Shown piece after piece: positions 33,560 through 38,678 of a stretch of 38,678 nt of DNA. The notes beneath the pieces were generated by a model. That model made no database searches. It was not told where the DNA came from and saw nothing but the letters and a program-made list of their open reading frames with translations. This DNA comes from Deltaproteobacteria bacterium (GTDB lineage Bacteria > Myxococcota_A > Polyangia > DRWM01). Numbering within the stretch: position 1 is the stretch's first letter; each line of letters starts with the position of its first letter. The stretch is taken from NCBI GenBank assembly GCA_019310245.1, contig JAFDER010000062.1, positions 1 through 38,678 on the forward strand, in the 5' to 3' direction. Both the position numbers and the translations under genes were made by a program.

Positions 33560-35267
33560 AACGAGACGAGTAGATGATGAGGATCGGAACGCCCTGGTGC
33601 GTGACCACCCTGGACGGGGTCACGGTGTCGTACGCGGTCCAGATGGAGTACTCGATGCCGGACATGTGGTGCTCCCAGTGGACCATGGCCACGTCGGAGC
33701 CCTCCACCTGCCCGCCCCAATGGATGTCGCCCCTGAGGGAGCCGTCGCGCTGGAACATGCGGAAGCTGTCCCAGGCGGTGTCGTGGAAGAAGACGCGAGA
33801 GCGGGGCTTCACGTTCTCGTTGAGCCAGTCCAGCGCGCTTCCCGTGGTGAATCCCCAGAACTGCCTGCACATGCCCGCGTCGGCCGAGCCGGGAGTCTCT
33901 CCGACGAGCATCGTGTAGTGGCTCAGTCCGAACGGGTGGCTCACCTCGGTCTGCTGTGCGGCCGGGACGAGGAGGACCGCACCGAGAGCAGCTGCGGCCA
34001 CGTGACGGCCGCCCTTGACGCTCCGCATGATCCCGGGCGCCTTCTCGAGGAGCCTCGCGATGCCGTCCGACGCGGCGCGGAACCCGAACCCCGCGAACAG
34101 GGCGATGAACGGCCAGGCGGGCAGCCAGTGCTTGGTCCCGCCGAAGATGGGCGTGGAAGGCCAGGCGATGATGAGTATGGGCACGAGCATGTTGAGCGCG
34201 AGGAAGAAGTTGAGGCCGCGGCGTGCGCGCTCGCGTTCGAGCGTCTCGAGGGGCAGGGGTCCGAGCGCCGGAAAGATGCGACGCGCCGAGGTGACGAGCC
34301 TCTCGCCCATCCCGACGAAGGCCGTGACCATCGTGACGAACGGGGCGGTCACCAGGGTCATGACGAACGGGTAGGAGATCGGAAAGGGCGGTTCGAAGTA
34401 CGTGACGCCGAAATAGGCGATGTTGTAGTAGGGATGGTGCTTGTGGAAGCCGAGGTAGCCGCCGAAGCGGTTGAGCGTGTCGAACCACAGCCACGGCCAG
34501 AGCGCGTAGAGCACCAGCGGGCCGATGACGAGCATGGCGAACAGGGCGAGCGGCACGCCGGGCAGCGCCAGGCGGCCGCCGCCGCGGCTGCCGCCGCGCA
34601 GCCGGAACTCCGAGAAGTAGCGCACCAGCCAGTAGACGATGAGCACGACCGGGATGAAGAACGCGTTGAGCTTGGTCGCCAGGGCCAGGCCCCAGAGCAC
34701 CCCCGTCACGATGGCCCACTTCCACGACGTGAGCGACCTGTGGAACGCGGCCATCACCGCGAACCACATCGTCGCCATCGGCACGTCGAAGCAGTTGAGG
34801 TGTGCGTGGTAGAAGAAGCGGGGCATGAGTGCCAGGGCGAGGGCCGCGAACACGCCCACGCGAATGTCCGCGATCCGCGTGCCGAAGACCACGACGAGGT
34901 AGAGCAGGAGCCCTCCCATGACCATGCCGGGGAAGCGGAAGGCCGTCGACTCCCGCATCCAGTCCAGCTTCTGCGCGAAGAGCTTCCAGCTCAGCCCGAA
35001 GAGCACCTTCATGAGGGGCGGGTGCTCGCTGTTCATCCTCCAGTGGCGGTCCACGACCTGCTGCGTCACGGCCGTCTGCCGGTCCTCGCCCAGCAGGTCG
35101 AACCACCGCATGTAATGCTCCGAGGCCGTGAAGTAGAAGCCCTCGTCGCGTGAGAAGCCCACGTCGCCGGCCGTGGCCAGGAGCACGGCCACGTATCCTG
35201 CCGCGATGATGAGACCGACCCCGTGCACGGCGAGGCCGGCGCGTCGCGACTGTATTCCGGCGTTCAT
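33558..35267 (-). CDS. GT39/ArnT-like (PMT-type) membrane glycosyltransferase
   Basis: 569 aa multi-TM; N-terminal GFSRDEGFYFTASEHYMRWF and EHPPLMKVLFGLSWKLF motifs. Confidence 0.85.
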   Translation of the reverse strand: MNAGIQSRRAGLAVHGVGLIIAAGYVAVLLATAGDVGFSRDEGFYFTASEHYMRWFDLLGEDRQTAVTQQVVDRHWRMNSEHPPLMKVLFGLSWKLFAQKLDWMRESTAFRFPGMVMGGLLLYLVVVFGTRIADIRVGVFAALALALMPRFFYHAHLNCFDVPMATMWFAVMAAFHRSLTSWKWAIVTGVLWGLALATKLNAFFIPVVLIVYWLVRYFSEFRLRGGSRGGGRLALPGVPLALFAMLVIGPLVLYALWPWLWFDTLNRFGGYLGFHKHHPYYNIAYFGVTYFEPPFPISYPFVMTLVTAPFVTMVTAFVGMGERLVTSARRIFPALGPLPLETLERERARRGLNFFLALNMLVPILIIAWPSTPIFGGTKHWLPAWPFIALFAGFGFRAASDGIARLLEKAPGIMRSVKGGRHVAAAALGAVLLVPAAQQTEVSHPFGLSHYTMLVGETPGSADAGMCRQFWGFTTGSALDWLNENVKPRSRVFFHDTAWDSFRMFQRDGSLRGDIHWGGQVEGSDVAMVHWEHHMSGIEYSIWTAYDTVTPSRVVTHQGVPILIIYSSR

Positions 35268-36191
35268 CTACCGGTCCCTCAGCTTGGCCGTGAAGCAGAA
35301 GTGGCCCATGTCCACGTCATGCGAGAAGACCTCGAACGTGATCGTCCCGCCCGTTCCCGCGGGTCCGAGGTCGAAGCGGTAGGGAGTCCACCCCGAGTGG
35401 CGATCCAGCGCGTGCGTTCCGACCACCTTCCCGGCAGTGCGGATCTCGAGGAAGATGGGAGGCCGGTCGATCGTTTCCCTGGCCGCCTCGTACTCGAGCC
35501 CGGTGTGGCCCTCGATCACGGCGCCCTCCGGCACACCCTCGAACGTGATGCTGATGCGCTTCTGGCTGACCGGATGGGCCCAGATGCAGAGTCGCGGCCT
35601 GTTCGTGAGGTCGGCGATGACCTCACGTGCCACGCTGTTCCAGGGAAGGCGCGGATCGCAGGCGAACTTCCCCGTCTGGACCGCCGCGTTGGGCACGAGC
35701 CCCGCCTTTGGATGGGCCCGGAACTGACAGGGCTCATTCTCCCCGCCTGCCTGCGAGACCATGGTCACCGACGCATCCGTCTCAAGCGCCGCCACGAAGT
35801 CGTAGATGTTCGTGGGAGCGTCCGGGAACCGGTACCGGCGCACGGTCAGCCTGCCGGCCCGCTTCTCGTCGAGCAGCGTGCCGGTTGCGGCGTACTGCTC
35901 GTGCCTGTGGCCTGGCAGGGCCACCTCCCAGATCGTTCCGTAGCCGGTGTCGTCCTCGCGCGCCATCTGCTCGACGGTCATGAACCGACCCAGCTCTTGC
36001 CAGCCCTGGGAGGCCCACCAGGGGGTGATGACCACGAGGTCTCCCTCCTGCCACCCCGCATCGATCACGTCGGCGGCCTGCTCCCAGTCCTCGTCCGTGG
36101 GGATGCGCGCCTCCACCCAGGCGTGGTGACCCATCTCGACGAGGCCGGCCAGGGGGACGAGGAGCCAGAAAAATGGGAGCCAGCGCTTCAC
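35268..36191 (-). CDS. Hypothetical membrane-anchored protein paired with GT39
   Basis: 307 aa, N-terminal TM MKRWLPFFWLLVPLAGLVEM; stop abuts GT39 start (35267/35268). Confidence 0.6.
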   Translation of the reverse strand: MKRWLPFFWLLVPLAGLVEMGHHAWVEARIPTDEDWEQAADVIDAGWQEGDLVVITPWWASQGWQELGRFMTVEQMAREDDTGYGTIWEVALPGHRHEQYAATGTLLDEKRAGRLTVRRYRFPDAPTNIYDFVAALETDASVTMVSQAGGENEPCQFRAHPKAGLVPNAAVQTGKFACDPRLPWNSVAREVIADLTNRPRLCIWAHPVSQKRISITFEGVPEGAVIEGHTGLEYEAARETIDRPPIFLEIRTAGKVVGTHALDRHSGWTPYRFDLGPAGTGGTITFEVFSHDVDMGHFCFTAKLRDR

Positions 36192-36276
36192 GGCGGCCCC
36201 ATTCTACCCGACGCCCCCGTTTGGGCAAGTGCGGCCGGACGCCTCCCTCCCGGCTGACGGGCACGATGCTCGGTAT

Positions 36277-36291
36277 AATTATGCAATAATT
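36277..36291. promoter_or_regulatory. Inverted repeat AATTAT-GCA-ATAATT
   Basis: Read directly in the AT-rich divergent intergenic region. Confidence 0.5.
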
Positions 36292-36340
36292 TGTGTTGCT
36301 CCCTCGTGGCGAGTATCATCGCAACCGTTTGATAACAAAA

Positions 36341-36358
36341 GGTAATTTTACAATTACC
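36341..36358. promoter_or_regulatory. Inverted repeat GGTAATT-TTAC-AATTACC
   Basis: 7-bp perfect arms, 4-nt spacer. Confidence 0.6.
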
Positions 36359-36371
36359 GACAAATAATTAC

Positions 36372-36385
36372 ATTGTCGTGACAAT
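36372..36385. promoter_or_regulatory. Inverted repeat ATTGTC-GT-GACAAT
   Basis: 6-bp perfect arms, 2-nt spacer, upstream of the GT2 gene. Confidence 0.6.
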
Positions 36386-36461
36386 TTCCCGCCTCGGGCG
36401 GACTAGCATTTCGCAAACAGGTCGAGGGACGGAAGCTTTTCGACCGGGGGAGGAGGGCGAC

Positions 36462-37931
36462 ATGGAATCCATGCCCTGGATGGAAGACATCTTCATCGTG
36501 TGCTACCTGGTGGTCCTGGGAGGGCTGTCAATGTACGGGCTGCACCGCGCCGGCCTCGTCTTCCTCTACTGGCGCTCGCGCAAGCACGAGGAGCCCGAGC
36601 CCGAGAAGTGGGAGGATCTGCCCGTCGTCACGGTCCAGCTGCCCATGTTCAACGAGAAGTTCGTGGCCGAGCGGCTGATCGACGCGGTGTGCGCGATCGA
36701 CTACCCGCGCGAAAAGCTCGAGATCCAGGTCCTCGACGATTCCACCGATGACACCCAGGAAATCGCGCGGCGCACCGTCCGGCACTACAGGGAGCAGGGC
36801 GTCGACATCCATTACATCAATCGAGTCGATCGCACGGGGTTCAAGGCCGGCGCTCTCGAAGGGGGCATGAAGGTCGCGCGCGGCGAGTACATCCTCATCT
36901 TCGACGCGGATTTCGTTCCGCGTCCGGACATCGTCAACCTCATGATCCATCACTTCACGGATCCCACGGTCGGCATGGTCCAGACGCGCTGGGGCCACAT
37001 CAACAAGAATCACTCGCTCTTGACCCGCGTGCAGTCGCTCATGCTCGACGGCCACTTCATGATCGAGCACAACGCCAGGTACCGCACCGGCCGGTACTTC
37101 AACTTCAACGGTACGGCCGGCATGTGGCGCAAGGCCGCCATCCAGGATGCGGGCGGCTGGCAGCACGACACCATCACGGAGGACATGGATCTGAGCTTCC
37201 GTGCCCAGCTCAAGGGCTGGCGCTTCGTCTACCGGCCCGATGTGATCTCACCGGCGGAGCTGCCCCAGGACTTCAACAGCTTCAAGGCCCAGCAGTTCAG
37301 GTGGGCCAAGGGCTCGATCCAGGTGGCGCGCAAGCTCCTGCTGACCGTGCTGCGTGCGCCGATCCCCTTCAAGGTGAAGGTCGAGGCCTTCTTCCACCTG
37401 ACCAACAACATCGCCTACCTGTTCATGGTGCCCCTGGCGATGCTCATCCTTCCCACGATCCTGTTCCGCACGGAGCAGGGGGTCAAGGAGGTCTTGCTCA
37501 TCGACCTGCCTCTGTTCCTGGGCACGACATGCGCGATCGCGCTCTTCTACCTCGTCACCTACCGCGTCGTCCATGGCCGCTGGCGCGGTGGATTCCTTCT
37601 CCTGCCTGCGCTCATGATGGTGGGGATCGGCATCAGCCTGAACAACGCTCGTGCGGTCCTCGAGGGCTTCTTGAGCGGAAGCGCCGAGTTCATCCGCACC
37701 CCCAAGACGGGCCTCGTGGCCTCCCGCGACTCGGTCCCGCCCGGATCCAGGAAGTGGTACCGCCCCGTCAAGAGCGCGTTCACCATCGTGGAGCTGCTGT
37801 TCGGTTCGTACTTCGCCCTGACCCTCTACCTCGCCCTCGAGGGAGGCCACTTCAGTGCGGTGCCCTTCCTCCTGCTCTTCCTCGTCGGCTATTTCGTCGT
37901 CGGGTTCGGCTCGATGGTGAGGAGAGTGTAG
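36462..37931 (+). CDS. GT2 family membrane glycosyltransferase (cellulose synthase-like)
   Basis: ATG after GGGGGAGGAGGG; LDDSTDD, DADF, TEDMD, QQFRWAKG motifs; C-terminal TMs. Confidence 0.92.
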   Translation: MESMPWMEDIFIVCYLVVLGGLSMYGLHRAGLVFLYWRSRKHEEPEPEKWEDLPVVTVQLPMFNEKFVAERLIDAVCAIDYPREKLEIQVLDDSTDDTQEIARRTVRHYREQGVDIHYINRVDRTGFKAGALEGGMKVARGEYILIFDADFVPRPDIVNLMIHHFTDPTVGMVQTRWGHINKNHSLLTRVQSLMLDGHFMIEHNARYRTGRYFNFNGTAGMWRKAAIQDAGGWQHDTITEDMDLSFRAQLKGWRFVYRPDVISPAELPQDFNSFKAQQFRWAKGSIQVARKLLLTVLRAPIPFKVKVEAFFHLTNNIAYLFMVPLAMLILPTILFRTEQGVKEVLLIDLPLFLGTTCAIALFYLVTYRVVHGRWRGGFLLLPALMMVGIGISLNNARAVLEGFLSGSAEFIRTPKTGLVASRDSVPPGSRKWYRPVKSAFTIVELLFGSYFALTLYLALEGGHFSAVPFLLLFLVGYFVVGFGSMVRRV

Positions 37932-37986
37932 CTCGCACGAGCACCTCTGGCTTGCCGGTCGACCTGATCCATGCTACTTCTTACTC

Positions 37987-38678
37987 ATGGATATCATTGG
38001 CGAAATTATCCTCCACCGCTCGGCTCCGATCCCGCTCGTGCTGGCTTTTCTCGCCATTGGTTGTGCCACCGGCGACGGACCGGACAATCCCCCTGCCGAC
38101 GCCTACAACGACCTCGACGAGTTGACGGATGGGACCGTTGAGGCCGCGGACGACGGGTCCGAGGGTTGCACGAGCAACGCGGATTGCAATGACGGCATCG
38201 ACTGCACCGAGGACCAGTGCACGGTGGCCCGGGTCTGCCAGCACACGGCCATCGACAGCCGCTGTCCCGAGGGAACCCACTGCCACCTGACCGAGGGGTG
38301 CATCGAGGGCTGCGAGGAGGACGCGGACTGCGACAACGGACTGTGGTGCGACGGCGAGGAGGTCTGCCGCACTTGGGGGTGCGAGCCGGCCATGGGCGGC
38401 CGCGACTGCAGTGACGGCAACGACTGCACCGTGGACGACTGCGACGAGGAGCGGGACGTGTGCACCTACGAGACGTACCCGGAGTGCCTGCCTGACGCGC
38501 TGGACGCACCCGGCGACCCCTTCGATCCCGCGGCGCACTACGATGGACGTTTCTCCATCTTCCCGCGCATCTCCCAGGCCTGTGCGCCGTATCTCAGCTA
38601 TGACTTCGGCCGCCTGACCTTCTCGTCTGCAGGGGGGACCCTCACGGTCACCGGCGGGCCGTTCACGCTCACGCAGTC
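37987..38678 (+). CDS. Cys-rich lipoprotein, 3' truncated by window edge
   Basis: MDIIGEIILHRSAPIPLVLAFLAIGCATGDGPD lipobox; CTSNADCNDGIDCTEDQC, CSDGNDCTVDDC repeats; open to the end (absent from ORF list because there is no stop). Confidence 0.75.
   Translation, partial: MDIIGEIILHRSAPIPLVLAFLAIGCATGDGPDNPPADAYNDLDELTDGTVEAADDGSEGCTSNADCNDGIDCTEDQCTVARVCQHTAIDSRCPEGTHCHLTEGCIEGCEEDADCDNGLWCDGEEVCRTWGCEPAMGGRDCSDGNDCTVDDCDEERDVCTYETYPECLPDALDAPGDPFDPAAHYDGRFSIFPRISQACAPYLSYDFGRLTFSSAGGTLTVTGGPFTLTQ

Overview
High-GC (probably Myxococcota / deltaproteobacterial-type; inferred from protein families, not searched) 38.7 kb window, almost fully coding, with about 26 real genes on both strands. 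In order: a HEAT-type protein (5' partial), a Cache-like/HAMP sensor without output domain, RNase III, a HAMP-only membrane protein, a secreted HEAT/poly-Lys protein, F0 ATP synthase genes (atpZ-atpI-atpB-atpE), a SpoA-domain SctQ-like type III secretion protein, a Ser/Thr kinase + degenerate cyclase + AAA + TPR giant, a vWA lipoprotein (apparent frameshift), two overlapping paralogous MopE-like/beta-helix/Gly-rich surface proteins, an Fe(III)-type ABC importer, a CpXC + HEAT protein, a broken metallophosphoesterase, a beta-propeller lipoprotein, an in-frame site-2-protease (M50)-ArsR/SmtB fusion downstream of SctL- and SctK-like genes, a DUF4352-like lipoprotein, a trypsin-like protease with Cys-rich repeats, a papain-like protease with PKD domain, a GT39-type and a GT2-type glycosyltransferase, and a Cys-rich lipoprotein cut by the window edge. 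Most distinctive: the M50-ArsR fusion ORF with an alpha5-type zinc-site signature and a candidate internal promoter, lying directly behind sctK-sctL. No rRNA, tRNA, CRISPR or transposase was recognised. All family calls are by eye from motifs.
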